Assembly (NCBI GenBank): GCA_016791365.1
Contig: JAEUMT010000045.1
Location: 1-64,000 of the forward strand
Direction of reading: 5' to 3'
DNA from: Hyphomonadaceae bacterium
GTDB lineage: Bacteria; Pseudomonadota; Alphaproteobacteria; Caulobacterales; Aquidulcibacteraceae
DNA: 64,000 bases
Part shown: positions 36,512 to 45,331 of the stretch, piece by piece
Layout: each line of letters begins with the position of its first letter
Position numbering within the stretch: position 1 is the stretch's first letter
Program-made: the position numbers and the translations under genes
Notes under the pieces: model-generated
Told to the model about the DNA's origin: nothing
Database searches by the model: none
The model's input: the letters and a program-made list of their open reading frames with translations, nothing else

Positions 36512-37372
36512 GGTCCATTCGAGCCACGGCTTGTGCGTCAGCGCAAGCGCCGCGCGCGCGCCAGCTTCCGTGAGGCGGCGTTTTTGCACGCCCGGGTGGT
36601 GGCTGACCTGGCTGATCGGCTCGAAGCAATCCCCAGACAGTTTCCGCGCGTGCTCGCCCTGGGCGGCGGCGGGCTCTTCTCCGAAGAAGTCCGCACCCGC
36701 CCCGAACTCTCAGCCCGCATCGGCGCCATTCTCGAAACTGGTCTCGACCTTATTGATCCCGAACACCTGCCGTTTGCGCCAAACTCGTTCGACCTCATCG
36801 TCTCGCCGCTCGCGCTGCACTGGATCAACGACCTCCCCGGCGCGCTTATTCAGTTGCGCCTCGCGTTGAAGCCAGATGGCTTGCTGCTCGCCTCGTTGTT
36901 CGGTGGCGAGACGCTTCATGAACTCCGCCTGTCGCTCATCGAGGCCGAATCCGAACTCACCGGCGGCGCCGGCCCCCGCGTTTCACCCTTCGCGGATTTG
37001 CAGGATGTCGCGGGGCTTCTCCAACGCGCCAGCTTTGCGCTCCCCGCGGCCGACCGTGACGTTGTCACCGTCCGCTACGGCGAACCGATGCGTCTGCTGG
37101 CCGACCTCCGGGCCATGGGCGAAACCTCCGCGCTTCGCGAACGCAACCCGCGCGCTCTGAGCCGCCGCATCCTCGCGCGTGCTTTTGAAATCTATCGCGA
37201 GCGATATTCCGAAGACGGTCGTGTCCGCGCCACCTTCGAAATCCTCACCATCACCGGCTGGTCGCCGCACGAGAGCCAGCAGAAACCGCTTAAGCCAGGC
37301 AGCGCCAGGATGCGTTTGGCGGATGCGCTCAAGACTGAAGAACAATCCGCCGGCGAAAAACCCGACGAGTAG
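36485..37372 (+). CDS. SAM-dependent methyltransferase (NDUFAF5/BioC-like)
   Basis: 295 residues. Class I methyltransferase family that opens with PFEPRLVRQRKRRARASFREAAFL; motif I is degenerate (VLALGGGGLFSEE), followed by DLIVSPLALHWINDLPGAL and LFGGETLHELRLSL, typical of the NDUFAF5-like group that hydroxylates or methylates respiratory-chain subunits. The start ATG lies in the loop of the inverted-repeat element, with GGAGG 13 bases upstream, so translation may depend on folding of that RNA. A palindromic repeat follows the stop. Confidence 0.85.
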   Translation: MANFKSGALGPFEPRLVRQRKRRARASFREAAFLHARVVADLADRLEAIPRQFPRVLALGGGGLFSEEVRTRPELSARIGAILETGLDLIDPEHLPFAPNSFDLIVSPLALHWINDLPGALIQLRLALKPDGLLLASLFGGETLHELRLSLIEAESELTGGAGPRVSPFADLQDVAGLLQRASFALPAADRDVVTVRYGEPMRLLADLRAMGETSALRERNPRALSRRILARAFEIYRERYSEDGRVRATFEILTITGWSPHESQQKPLKPGSARMRLADALKTEEQSAGEKPDE

Positions 37373-37383
37373 CGGGACCGCTT

Positions 37384-37461
37384 CGCCTTCGACAAGCTCA
37401 GGCTGACGCTACTTTGGAAGCGCCGCTTGAATTGGCGTCACCCTGAGCCTGTCGAAGGGCG
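37384..37461. repeat. Intergenic palindromic repeat (CTTCGACAAGCTCAGG type)
   Basis: CGCCTTCGACAAGCTCAGGC...GACGC (37384-37409) and its imperfect complement (37435-37461) flank 25 bases. The arm core CTTCGACAAGCTCAGG is a widespread interspersed motif in alphaproteobacteria in my recollection. It fills the gap between the methyltransferase and the convergent GNAT gene and may act as a transcript-end hairpin. Confidence 0.8.
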
Positions 37462-37472
37462 ACGCCGCGCAC

Positions 37473-38081
37473 CTAACGCGGCATCCGCGTCATGCACCAA
37501 AAGTGCAACCCCGGCAGATCGAACTCGTTTGTCACTTCAAACCCATGCCGTGCATAGAGCGCGACGTTTCGCTCCGTCGACGCTTCGAGATAGCCAACCG
37601 TCCCGCTCGCATCGAGCGGCGCCAGCGTCTCTTTCAGCATTGCTGAACCCAGCCCTTGCCCCTGAGCCGCACTCGAGACACCGAGAAACTGCAGATGCGC
37701 GTGCGGCACAGCGGGGTGGCACGAGGTCAGCCGCGCGCCCAATTCCTGCGCGCGCTTCAAACCGGAAGCGCCCGCAATCGAGATAAACAGCGGCGTGTAG
37801 AACAGCTCCCGCCACCACGGGAAGTCGAACGCCTTGAGCCCTGGTCCGAGCCAAATCGCAGCGCCTGTCATCGCGCCGCCGCTCTCCGCGACGAAAATTT
37901 CGCGCTTCGGATGCAGCATATCGCCGAGCACGGCGTCGAAGAATCTGCGCCGCGCCACGTCTTTGCGCCCATCCTGGCGCAGCCAATAATTGAGTCCCGC
38001 CTCATCGACGAACGCATCCGTCAGCACCGCGGCGGCCGTGTCCAACTCAGCCGCGCGCGCAACACGCACTGCCGGAGTCAT
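37473..38081 (-). CDS. GNAT family N-acetyltransferase
   Basis: 202 residues. Acetyl-CoA binding motif A is at LQFLGVSSAAQGQGLGSAML, followed by YLEASTERNVALYARHGFEV and a closing FWCMTRMPR. The N-terminal half (VLTDAFVDEAGLNYWLRQD) matches GNATs near ubiquinone genes. Substrate unknown. ATG 38081 overlaps the stop of the coq7 gene by ATGA; the longer frame was dropped. Confidence 0.85.
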   Translation of the reverse strand: MTPAVRVARAAELDTAAAVLTDAFVDEAGLNYWLRQDGRKDVARRRFFDAVLGDMLHPKREIFVAESGGAMTGAAIWLGPGLKAFDFPWWRELFYTPLFISIAGASGLKRAQELGARLTSCHPAVPHAHLQFLGVSSAAQGQGLGSAMLKETLAPLDASGTVGYLEASTERNVALYARHGFEVTNEFDLPGLHFWCMTRMPR

Positions 38082-38638
38082 ATCTTTTCCGAGATCCGGA
38101 TCGCCGCACGGCAACCGAATTTGATCACAGCCGACAGCACCGGATAGGCAGGCGCCTGATGCGCGCCTTGCTCGACCGCTGTGTCCATGTGCGCCAGCTC
38201 GTCCTCCCGAAAACGGTCGACCACGTCTTTCAGCTCGGCATCCCTGCCTTCGAGGTCATCGCTCTGCTGGCCATAGTGTTTCTCGATCACTTCCTCGACC
38301 GCCTCGGTGCAAGCATGCGCCGCTTCTTCGCCCATCAACGCGGTGATCGCGCCCAGGCCAAAGCCAGCCACACGCCAAACCGGCACCATCAATGTCGGCC
38401 GCACACGACGTTCGGCAATCAAACGGTCGAATGTTCTCAGGTGCTCCTGCTCGCCCGCTTCCATTTCCGCGATGAGCTTTGTTGCGTGCGCCTTGCCCTC
38501 AATGCGGCTGAACACCGCTTTTTGACCGCGATAGATCTGCACGGCGCCAAACTCGCCGGCGTGATCGACACGGATCATTTCATCGAGGCGGCGCTTCTCA
38601 ACGTTCTCACCAGGCATCGGCGGGTGTGGACGGCTCAT
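38078..38638 (-). CDS. coq7: Demethoxyubiquinone hydroxylase (COQ7 family)
   Basis: 186 residues. Di-iron carboxylate enzyme adding the last hydroxyl in ubiquinone synthesis. Ligands are in IRVDHAGEFGAVQIYRG, MEAGEQEHL, TEAVEEVIEKHY and REDELAHMDTA, the four expected helices. This is the alphaproteobacterial COQ7 form replacing UbiF. Start ATG 38638 overlaps dsbB's stop by ATGA, and it overlaps the GNAT gene downstream. Works in the same pathway as UbiG at 32.4 kb. Confidence 0.94.
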   Translation of the reverse strand: MSRPHPPMPGENVEKRRLDEMIRVDHAGEFGAVQIYRGQKAVFSRIEGKAHATKLIAEMEAGEQEHLRTFDRLIAERRVRPTLMVPVWRVAGFGLGAITALMGEEAAHACTEAVEEVIEKHYGQQSDDLEGRDAELKDVVDRFREDELAHMDTAVEQGAHQAPAYPVLSAVIKFGCRAAIRISEKI

Positions 38639-39129
38639 TGCTCGCGCTTTCCCGCAAGCGCGACGTAGAAGCTGGCGAGCGCCAACAAAAGCGAGACAAT
38701 GGCGTTGTAGCCCGCCATTGAGACGCCCAGCCACGACCACGCAATTTCATCGCAGCGCGGCGGCCGCAGGTTGTCGCCGAGGTTGTCGAGGCTCAAGTCC
38801 GCCGCGTTAATCGCGCCGCCCACATCGCACTGCGCGACGACCCACTTCTGCTCAACCGCGACATGGTAGGCGCCCATCGCGGCGCTGCCGAGCAGAACCA
38901 GGCCGATGATCACAATCGCCCAATTGGTCCATTTCGGCCGCAGGCGCGTCACGGCAAGCGCCAGCGCCGAAACCCCGATCACGCCCCAGTGCCAATACCG
39001 TTGCTGTAGGCACAGCGGGCAAGGCTGCAGGCCCATGGTGTTCTGAAAATACAAGACCGCAGTCCCTAGCATCGCCCCGGAGGCGAGCAGCATCAGGAGG
39101 GGCCAGATTGGACGCAGGCGATCGATCAT
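38635..39129 (-). CDS. dsbB: Disulfide bond formation protein B
   Basis: 164 residues, four membrane segments. Two redox pairs: Cys37/Cys40 in QPCPLCLQQRYWHWG and Cys101/Cys126 in the periplasmic loop. Reoxidises DsbA using ubiquinone, which fits its coupling to coq7 (ATGA overlap). Confidence 0.93.
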   Translation of the reverse strand: MIDRLRPIWPLLMLLASGAMLGTAVLYFQNTMGLQPCPLCLQQRYWHWGVIGVSALALAVTRLRPKWTNWAIVIIGLVLLGSAAMGAYHVAVEQKWVVAQCDVGGAINAADLSLDNLGDNLRPPRCDEIAWSWLGVSMAGYNAIVSLLLALASFYVALAGKREQ

Positions 39130-39181
39130 GAGCCGATCCTAGCGTGAAATTGCGGCCTTAGTCTGCGGCGCGCAGCCGCGC

Positions 39182-39769
39182 TCAGTGCGGGATGAAGCGC
39201 AGCGCCAAGACCACTGCCACGATCACCACCGCGACCACCACCAAAACCAGCCCCATCCGCTTTTCCATGACCGGCGCGATTTGCGGCCCGAACTTCTGGA
39301 ATATCCATGCCACCAGGCCAAAGCGGAGACCGCGCGTGACGGCCGATGCGACAATAAAGATCGGGAGCGAAAAGTGCAGCGCGCCGGAGAGGATCGTCAC
39401 CAGCTTGTAGGGAATGGGCGTCAGCCCCTTTAAGAAAATGAACCATGCGCCATACTGATCATAGAAGGCGCGCAGCTCTTGTTCGCGGCCGTTGGAGTAG
39501 CCGAAAAAATCGAGGATGTAGCGCCCGACCTGATCCATCAGGAACATGCCGATCGCATAGCCGAGCAGCCCGCCCAGAACCGACGCGATCGTGCAGATGA
39601 TCGCATAGCGCAGCCATTTCGTGGGCGCCGCCGCCGCCATCGGCCCCAGCATCAAATCCGGCGGCAGCGGAAAGAACGAGCTTTCCGCGAATGACACCAC
39701 GAACAAGGCGCGCTCCGCGTTCGGCGAACGCGCGGCATTCATCATGTTTGCTTTGAGGCCTGACAGCAT
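39182..39769 (-). CDS. YqaA/DedA-type SNARE-associated membrane protein
   Basis: 195 residues, four or five membrane segments. Contains FAESSFFPLPPDLML and the conserved GLTPIPYKLVTILSGALHFSLPIFIVAS, diagnostic of YqaA-like VTT/DedA family proteins; these are lipid scramblases or transporters by recent reports. C-terminal hydrophobic segment is valine-rich (VLVVVAVVIVAVVLALRF). Leftward gene between tRNA-Leu and dsbB. Confidence 0.88.
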   Translation of the reverse strand: MLSGLKANMMNAARSPNAERALFVVSFAESSFFPLPPDLMLGPMAAAAPTKWLRYAIICTIASVLGGLLGYAIGMFLMDQVGRYILDFFGYSNGREQELRAFYDQYGAWFIFLKGLTPIPYKLVTILSGALHFSLPIFIVASAVTRGLRFGLVAWIFQKFGPQIAPVMEKRMGLVLVVVAVVIVAVVLALRFIPH

Positions 39770-39889
39770 GGCCTCGCGGCTAGCACGCTTCGGGCCACAA
39801 CGTCATGCGGCGCCAGCGCCGCAAACTGCTTTCGGTTGGTGAACGTCTTTGGCGTAAGCCATCCGAAGCTCGCATCAGCGAGCGAAGGA

Positions 39890-39974
39890 TGGTGCCCCCG
39901 GTCGGAGTCGAACCGACACACCTTGCGGTACCGGATTTTGAGTCCGGCGCGTCTACCAATTCCACCACAGGGGC
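39890..39974 (-). tRNA. tRNA-Leu (CAA)
   Basis: On the minus strand, acceptor arms GCCCCTG and CGGGGGC pair (one G-U), discriminator A and an encoded CCA follow (39890-39892). The anticodon arm CCGGA-CTCAAAA-TCCGG shows anticodon CAA, and the 12-13 base variable arm is of leucine type. The T-arm has GGTTCGACTCC. 85 bases with CCA. It lies 120 bases upstream of the DedA-like gene and 79 bases from the divergent SLC13 start; no integrase or direct repeat is seen nearby. Confidence 0.96.
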
Positions 39975-40052
39975 AACTGGGGCTTCCAAAGACGAGGCGC
40001 TGAGGTATGAGGCCGCAAAGCCGGTGTCAAATCCGGCGTGCGGGGGAATGGC

Positions 40053-41492
40053 ATGACCGACGAGGGAATAGCCGGCGAGGAAACCGGCTTCGGCCGCGTC
40101 GGCCGGTGGATAGGGCTTTTGCTTGGCCCGGCCCTGGCGATTGGTCTTCAACTCATCCCGCCGCCCGAAGGCTTATCCCAAGAGGCTTGGCGCGTGGTCT
40201 CGCTTGCCGCCCTGATGGTGGTTTGGTGGGTGACCGAGGCGATCCCGATCGCCGCCACAGCGCTCATTCCGCTTGCCGCGCTACCGCTCATCGGCGCCGC
40301 CAGCATGAAGGACGCGGCCGCGCCCTACGCCGATCCGATCGTCTTTCTCTTCATCGGCGGTTTCATCCTCGCAGCCGCCGTCGAACGCTGGCGCCTGCAT
40401 GAGCGCATCGCGCTTTCGATCGCGTCCGTTGCGGGCGGACGCCCCGTGGCGCTCGTCGCCGGCTTCATGCTGGCCTCGATGCTGATCTCAATGTGGATCT
40501 CGAACACCGCGACCACGCTGATGCTGGCGCCGATCGCCATTGGCGCCGCGCGCGCGATGTCCGGCGGCGGCAAACCTGACCTTGCGCTCGGCGGCGCCCT
40601 CACGCTCGGCGTCGCCCACGCGGCCACGATCGGCGGCATCGGCACGCCCGTCGGCACGCCGACCAACCTCATCGGCATCGCCTTCTTCGAGCGCGCCGGA
40701 GAACCTATCGCCTTCATCGATTGGATGAGCCGCGCCATTCCGATCATGCTTCTCATGATGCCCATCGCGTGGCTGCTGCTCTGCTGGCCGCTCTTCGGCA
40801 AAGGCCGCGAACGCTATGCGGAGATCGGCGCGGTCGTGAAAGACGCGCTCAAGGCTCTGGGCCCGCTTACCCGACCCGAGGTGCGCATCGGCATCGTCTT
40901 CGGCCTTGTCGCCCTCGCTTGGATGACGCGTACCGAACTTGCCAAGCTCCCGGGCCTAAGCGCGCTCACCGACACCGGCGTCGCTATCGCGGGCGCATTG
41001 CTATTGTTCTTCGTGCCGTCCGGCCGCGAGCGCAGTGAGAAGCTCATCGACTGGAAAACCGCCGAACGCATTCCCTGGGGTATCGCCGTGCTCTTTGGCG
41101 GCGGCCTCGCGCTCGCCGCGGGCATGGAGGCGACCGGCCTCGCCACCTGGATCGGCGAGTGGATTGGCGGCCTTGATGGGCTTTCGACGTTTGCGCTCGT
41201 CGCGCTGCTGGTGGTCACGACGATCCTCGTCTCCGAACTCGCCAGCAACGTAGCAACATTGACCTCCATGCTGCCGGTCGTCGCCGCCGTCGCGACGGCC
41301 ACCGGCACACCGCTTCAACAGCTTGGCTTTCCCGTCGCGCTCGCCGCGAGCTTTGCCTTCATGTTACCCGTGGCGACAGCGCCGAATGCGATCGCTTATT
41401 CTTCGGGATTGTTGACGTTAAAGCGCATGCTGGCGGTGGGCTTTGGCCTCAACATCGCGGCGATCGTCCTCATTATGACATTCGTCGCCTAG
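40053..41492 (+). CDS. SLC13/DASS family sodium-dependent anion permease
   Basis: 479 residues, about 11-12 membrane segments. Two SNT sodium/substrate motifs are visible: SNTATT at 150-155 and the SELASNVAT region in the second half, with the GTPTNLIG and APNAIAYSSG tips. Imports dicarboxylates or sulfate-like anions with sodium; exact substrate cannot be told. ATG 40053 follows a GGGG run; GTG 40038 is a weaker option. Its TAG stop overlaps the TAG of the convergent gshB on the palindrome CTAG. Confidence 0.9.
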   Translation: MTDEGIAGEETGFGRVGRWIGLLLGPALAIGLQLIPPPEGLSQEAWRVVSLAALMVVWWVTEAIPIAATALIPLAALPLIGAASMKDAAAPYADPIVFLFIGGFILAAAVERWRLHERIALSIASVAGGRPVALVAGFMLASMLISMWISNTATTLMLAPIAIGAARAMSGGGKPDLALGGALTLGVAHAATIGGIGTPVGTPTNLIGIAFFERAGEPIAFIDWMSRAIPIMLLMMPIAWLLLCWPLFGKGRERYAEIGAVVKDALKALGPLTRPEVRIGIVFGLVALAWMTRTELAKLPGLSALTDTGVAIAGALLLFFVPSGRERSEKLIDWKTAERIPWGIAVLFGGGLALAAGMEATGLATWIGEWIGGLDGLSTFALVALLVVTTILVSELASNVATLTSMLPVVAAVATATGTPLQQLGFPVALAASFAFMLPVATAPNAIAYSSGLLTLKRMLAVGFGLNIAAIVLIMTFVA

Positions 41493-42427
41493 ACCATCCG
41501 CTCCACGCGGTCCCAGAACGCCTTGGGCAAGTCCAGGCCAGAGAGCCGTTTGAGCTCCTGCGCGAGCGTTGGCGACGTGACGTTTATTTCAATGAGCTTG
41601 CCGGCAATCACGTCGAGGCCGGCAAAGACGATGCCTTCGCGCTTCAACAACGGCGCGACCGCCGCGGCAATGGCGCGATCATCGTCATCAAGTTCACCCG
41701 CGGCAGCCCGACCGCCCACCGCCAGGTTTGCACGGAAATCGCCTTCCTTCGGGAGGCGCTTCAACGCGGCGAACGGCTCGCCGTTCAGCACGAACACGCG
41801 TTTGTCGCCGCCGGAGACGGCAGGGAGAAACTCTTGCGCCAAGATGGGTTCGCGGCCCGCCGCCGAAAGGAACGCCCGCGCCTTCTTCTTGAACTCGGGA
41901 TCGCTAGCCGCGAGTTTGATCACGCCCTCGCCGCCCATCATGAAGAGTATTTTCAGCACGACCTGATCGAAGCGCTTCGCAAACGCCTCCAGCGCCTCCA
42001 CATCGCGTCCAACCCAAGTCGTCGGCGTCAGCTCCGGAAACTGCAGGATCGACATCTTCTCGGTGATATTGCGAATGCCGCGCGGCGGATTGATCACCAC
42101 CGTCTTCACCAATTCCAGCAGGTAGGTGTTCGACACATAGCCCATGTCGAACGGCGGGTCCTGCCGCACCAACACGACATCAAACTCATCCACGATGCAC
42201 ACCGCAGTCTCATGAGGTTCGTAGTGCTTGCCCTCGTCGAGGCTCACCGACACCCGGCGCGCCCGCGCCTTCACAACGCCGCCTTCGTAAAACACGTCAT
42301 TCGGCGTGAACCACCAAATCTCGTGCCCACGCGACTGCGCCTCAACCATGAGCGCAAGTGATGTGTCATGGTTCACGATCATCTTTTCGATCGGATCCAT
42401 CTGCACGGCGATGCGAAGGGATTTCAT
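41489..42427 (-). CDS. gshB: Glutathione synthetase
   Basis: 312 residues, ATP-grasp. N-terminal domain MKSLRIAVQMDPIEKMIVNHDTSLALM with VRQDPPFDMGY (glutathione-binding), then LKILFMMGGEGV and EINVTSPTLAQEL at the ATP/metal site. Joins gamma-glutamylcysteine to glycine. The glutaredoxin and nitrilase-like enzymes at 34-35 kb use the product. Standard length. Confidence 0.96.
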   Translation of the reverse strand: MKSLRIAVQMDPIEKMIVNHDTSLALMVEAQSRGHEIWWFTPNDVFYEGGVVKARARRVSVSLDEGKHYEPHETAVCIVDEFDVVLVRQDPPFDMGYVSNTYLLELVKTVVINPPRGIRNITEKMSILQFPELTPTTWVGRDVEALEAFAKRFDQVVLKILFMMGGEGVIKLAASDPEFKKKARAFLSAAGREPILAQEFLPAVSGGDKRVFVLNGEPFAALKRLPKEGDFRANLAVGGRAAAGELDDDDRAIAAAVAPLLKREGIVFAGLDVIAGKLIEINVTSPTLAQELKRLSGLDLPKAFWDRVERMV

Positions 42428-42471
42428 GTGGCCTTACTCACGCGTCACGGCGCGCGCCGTCAATAGCGGGC

Positions 42472-43851
42472 TCAGCTTGCCTGCGCCTTGCGCCCATTCA
42501 CACGGGCGCTGCGTAGTTTCTCCGCAATCAGAAACGCCAAATCCAGCGCCTGCGTGCCGTTCAAGCGCGGATCGCAGTGGGTGTGATAGCGGCTGGAGAG
42601 ATCTTCTTCCGTCACCGCCGAAGCGCCGCCAAGGCATTCCGTGACCTGCTGGCCCGTCATCTCGACATGCACGCCGCCCGGATAGGCGCCCTCGGCGGTC
42701 ACGATGTCCATAAAGCTCGATACTTCGCCCAGGATGCGATCGAATGGCCGCGTCTTGTAGCCGGACGCCGTCTTCAGCGTGTTGCCGTGCATCGGATCGC
42801 ACGACCACACCACGGTGCGCCCGGATTTTTGAACAGCGCGCACGAGTTTCGGCAACCCGGCCTGCACCTTATCAACGCCGAAGCGCGCGATGAGCGTGAT
42901 CCGGCCTGCTTCGTCCGCCGGATTGAGAATATCGATCAGCTTCAACAACTCGTCCGGGTCGAGCGAGGGCCCGCACTTGATGCCGAGCGGGTTCTTGATC
43001 CCGCGCGCGAACTCGATATGGGCGCCGTCAGGTTGACGAGTCCGATCGCCGATCCACACGAAGTGTGCGCTGGTGTCGTAATAGTCGCCGCTGGTGGAAT
43101 CGACGCGCGTCATCGCTTCTTCGTAGCCAAGCAACAGCGCCTCGTGGCTGGTATAGACATCCACCTGACGCACCTGCGGCACGTTCTGCGGCGTGATCCC
43201 GCACGCTTCCATGAAGTCGATGGCCTCGGAGATGCGGTCGGCAATCTCCTGGTAGCGCTTGCCTTGCGGACTATCGGCGACAAAGCCGACCATCCAGCGG
43301 TGTACGTTGTGCAGATCGGCGTAGCCGCCGTTCGCGAACGCGCGGATCAGGTTCAACGTCGCCGCCGATTGCGAATACGCTTTCAGCAGCCGCTCAGGAT
43401 CGGGCGTGCGCGATTCCGGCGTGAAATCCATGCCGTTAATGTTGTCGCCCCGATAGGAGGGGAGCGTCACGCCGTTCTGAGTTTCGATCTGCTCCGAACG
43501 CGGCTTGCCGAACTGGCCGGCGATCCGCCCAAGTTTCACCACGGGCTTCGAGCCCGCGAAGGTCAGCACGACGCTCATCGCCATCAACGTGCGGAAGGTG
43601 TCGCGGATGTTGTCGGGATGAAATTCCTTGAAGCTCTCGGCGCAATCGCCGCCCTGCAACAGAAACGCCTTGCCGGCCGCGACCTCGGCCAGGCGCGCCT
43701 TCAGGTTGCGCGCTTCACCGGCGAACACGAGCGGCGGATACGAACGGAGCTGCTGTTCGACGCGCGTCAGCGCCGCCGGATCGGGGTAATCCGTCGGGAT
43801 GTGCTTTGCCGGCAGCGAACGCCAGCCTGCGGGGGTCCATTTTTCCTTCAT
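42472..43851 (-). CDS. Class II 3-deoxy-7-phosphoheptulonate synthase
   Basis: 459 residues. First enzyme of the shikimate pathway, in the class II (plant/AroH-II) form. Signatures: [38 protein letters not shown] and [18 protein letters not shown], with the metal-binding cysteine, histidine and glutamate in these segments. ATG 43851 ([10 protein letters not shown]) is the family start; the longer frame runs into the neighbouring gene. It follows the MgtC/DUF4010 gene by 11 bases. Confidence 0.96.
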   Translation of the reverse strand: MKEKWTPAGWRSLPAKHIPTDYPDPAALTRVEQQLRSYPPLVFAGEARNLKARLAEVAAGKAFLLQGGDCAESFKEFHPDNIRDTFRTLMAMSVVLTFAGSKPVVKLGRIAGQFGKPRSEQIETQNGVTLPSYRGDNINGMDFTPESRTPDPERLLKAYSQSAATLNLIRAFANGGYADLHNVHRWMVGFVADSPQGKRYQEIADRISEAIDFMEACGITPQNVPQVRQVDVYTSHEALLLGYEEAMTRVDSTSGDYYDTSAHFVWIGDRTRQPDGAHIEFARGIKNPLGIKCGPSLDPDELLKLIDILNPADEAGRITLIARFGVDKVQAGLPKLVRAVQKSGRTVVWSCDPMHGNTLKTASGYKTRPFDRILGEVSSFMDIVTAEGAYPGGVHVEMTGQQVTECLGGASAVTEEDLSSRYHTHCDPRLNGTQALDLAFLIAEKLRSARVNGRKAQAS

Positions 43852-43862
43852 CGCTGCGAACC

Positions 43863-45200
43863 CTAGCCGAACATCGCGGCCGCAAGCGAGGCCCCTTGCT
43901 GCACCTGCACACCAAACATGGGCCCAACCAGCGGCGTGACCAAGAACCAAACCGCCGCAGCAGCAATCGTCGCCGCCAGCGCCGCCGCAAAATAGAGCGC
44001 CGCGTAACGCCAGCCGCCTGTCACGAAGGCAATGACGCCCTTGGCCAGCGTATTCATCAACACAGCGATCATCACCGCGTGCGCGGCGATGGCCGGCTCG
44101 AGTCCGCCGCGCGTCAGGCTGCCCGCGGCGAGCGTCACCGCATCCACATCCGCCAATCCCGCCGTGGCGGCGAACGGCAACAGACCCGCCTGCCCATAAG
44201 CGTCGGCGACAATCCGCCCCACGACAATGACCGCGCCCAGGAAAGCAGCAAACTGAAACACTGACACCAGATCGAGCGGACTGCGCAATTTTTGCGAAGA
44301 GTCGCCAAGATCATTCTCGCGGTCAAAATTTCGCATCAGAAATGCCGCGCCCACGAACACGAGAACCGCCGCAGCCAACGAAGGCGCCGCTTCCGGGACG
44401 ACGGGCGTCGCAGTCAAGGCCAGCAGAACAATGACACGGCCCACGCTAATCGCGGCCGCAAGAACAGAGGCGGCGCCGCCAACCAACGCGTGCGTTTCAC
44501 CCTTCTTAACCTGGCGCCCAAGCTCGGCGGTCACGACAGTGGAGGAGACCAGCGCGCCCGCGGCGGCGCCGGCGAGCACGCCGACATCCTTGCCCAGCAC
44601 ACGCACCGCAACGTAACCGGCAAACGACGCGCCGGCGACGAGGATGGTCAAAAACCAAAGTTCACGCGGATTGATTGCTTCCCACGGATCGATCGCTCGA
44701 TCCGGCAGCAGCGGCAACGCGATGAACGTCGCGCCTAGGATCAGCAGCGCCGAACGCAGCTCTTTCCAGGTGACCGTGTCCAACCAATCGTGCAGCGCAT
44801 CCTTGAAGGCGAGCAGGCCCGCAAGCACGACGCCAACCGCCGCGGCGACGCGCAAGTCGCCCCACATCGAATAGACCCCAAGCGCAAATACAATCAGCCC
44901 GGCGATCGTGCCCGTCACCGAGACATCGTCATCCCGCAGGCTCTCGCGCACCTTGAAGGTGATGAACGCGGCCGCGAAGGCCAAGGTGAGCGCCAAGAAG
45001 CCAAGATCGCCAATCGTGGGCAGCAGCGCCCCAGTTAGCCCTCCGAACAGTCCGATTACGGCATGCGTCCTTAGACCGGCAGCGCGCGTGCCATCGGGGG
45101 CGTCCCGGTGACGCCAGCCGCGCTCCACACCCACCAGGAATCCAATCCCCAGCGCCATCGCAAGGCGTTGAAACAATTCGAGGAGAGCTTGATCGGGCAT
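43863..45200 (-). CDS. MgtC/SapB N-terminal and DUF4010 membrane protein
   Basis: 445 residues, about 12 membrane segments. Residues 1-140 are an MgtC/SapB-type domain ([46 protein letters not shown]). Residues 170-430 are a DUF4010 transmembrane domain ([19 protein letters not shown] and [15 protein letters not shown]). Members are widespread and of unknown role; a link to Mg2+ stress is known only for MgtC itself. Divergent from the TIR-ParA gene with a 131-base gap. Confidence 0.88.
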   Translation of the reverse strand: MPDQALLELFQRLAMALGIGFLVGVERGWRHRDAPDGTRAAGLRTHAVIGLFGGLTGALLPTIGDLGFLALTLAFAAAFITFKVRESLRDDDVSVTGTIAGLIVFALGVYSMWGDLRVAAAVGVVLAGLLAFKDALHDWLDTVTWKELRSALLILGATFIALPLLPDRAIDPWEAINPRELWFLTILVAGASFAGYVAVRVLGKDVGVLAGAAAGALVSSTVVTAELGRQVKKGETHALVGGAASVLAAAISVGRVIVLLALTATPVVPEAAPSLAAAVLVFVGAAFLMRNFDRENDLGDSSQKLRSPLDLVSVFQFAAFLGAVIVVGRIVADAYGQAGLLPFAATAGLADVDAVTLAAGSLTRGGLEPAIAAHAVMIAVLMNTLAKGVIAFVTGGWRYAALYFAAALAATIAAAAVWFLVTPLVGPMFGVQVQQGASLAAAMFG

Positions 45201-45331
45201 TGCGGGGCCAAGTCTTGGTGTTGCGCCGTGGTTCCGGCTACGGCCCGCGCCTCTACGGGGAGCCTACCAGCATTGCCAAGGCGTAATACCCCCGATTAGG
45301 TTCGCCCGACGGTAAGGGTGGCGGACATTTT

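Noticed and set aside
36236..36589. 117-residue minus-strand frame through both structured elements
   Set aside because: It overlaps the comF start and the methyltransferase N-terminus in other frames; the compensated inverted repeats explain the sequence better than a coding constraint.
39890..39974. tRNA-Leu as an integration site for a mobile element
   Set aside because: No integrase gene, no downstream repeat of the tRNA 3' end, and the neighbours are ordinary genes.
42577..43866. 429-residue plus-strand frame opposite the DAHP synthase
   Set aside because: Shadow frame; all conserved DAHP synthase motifs are on the other strand.
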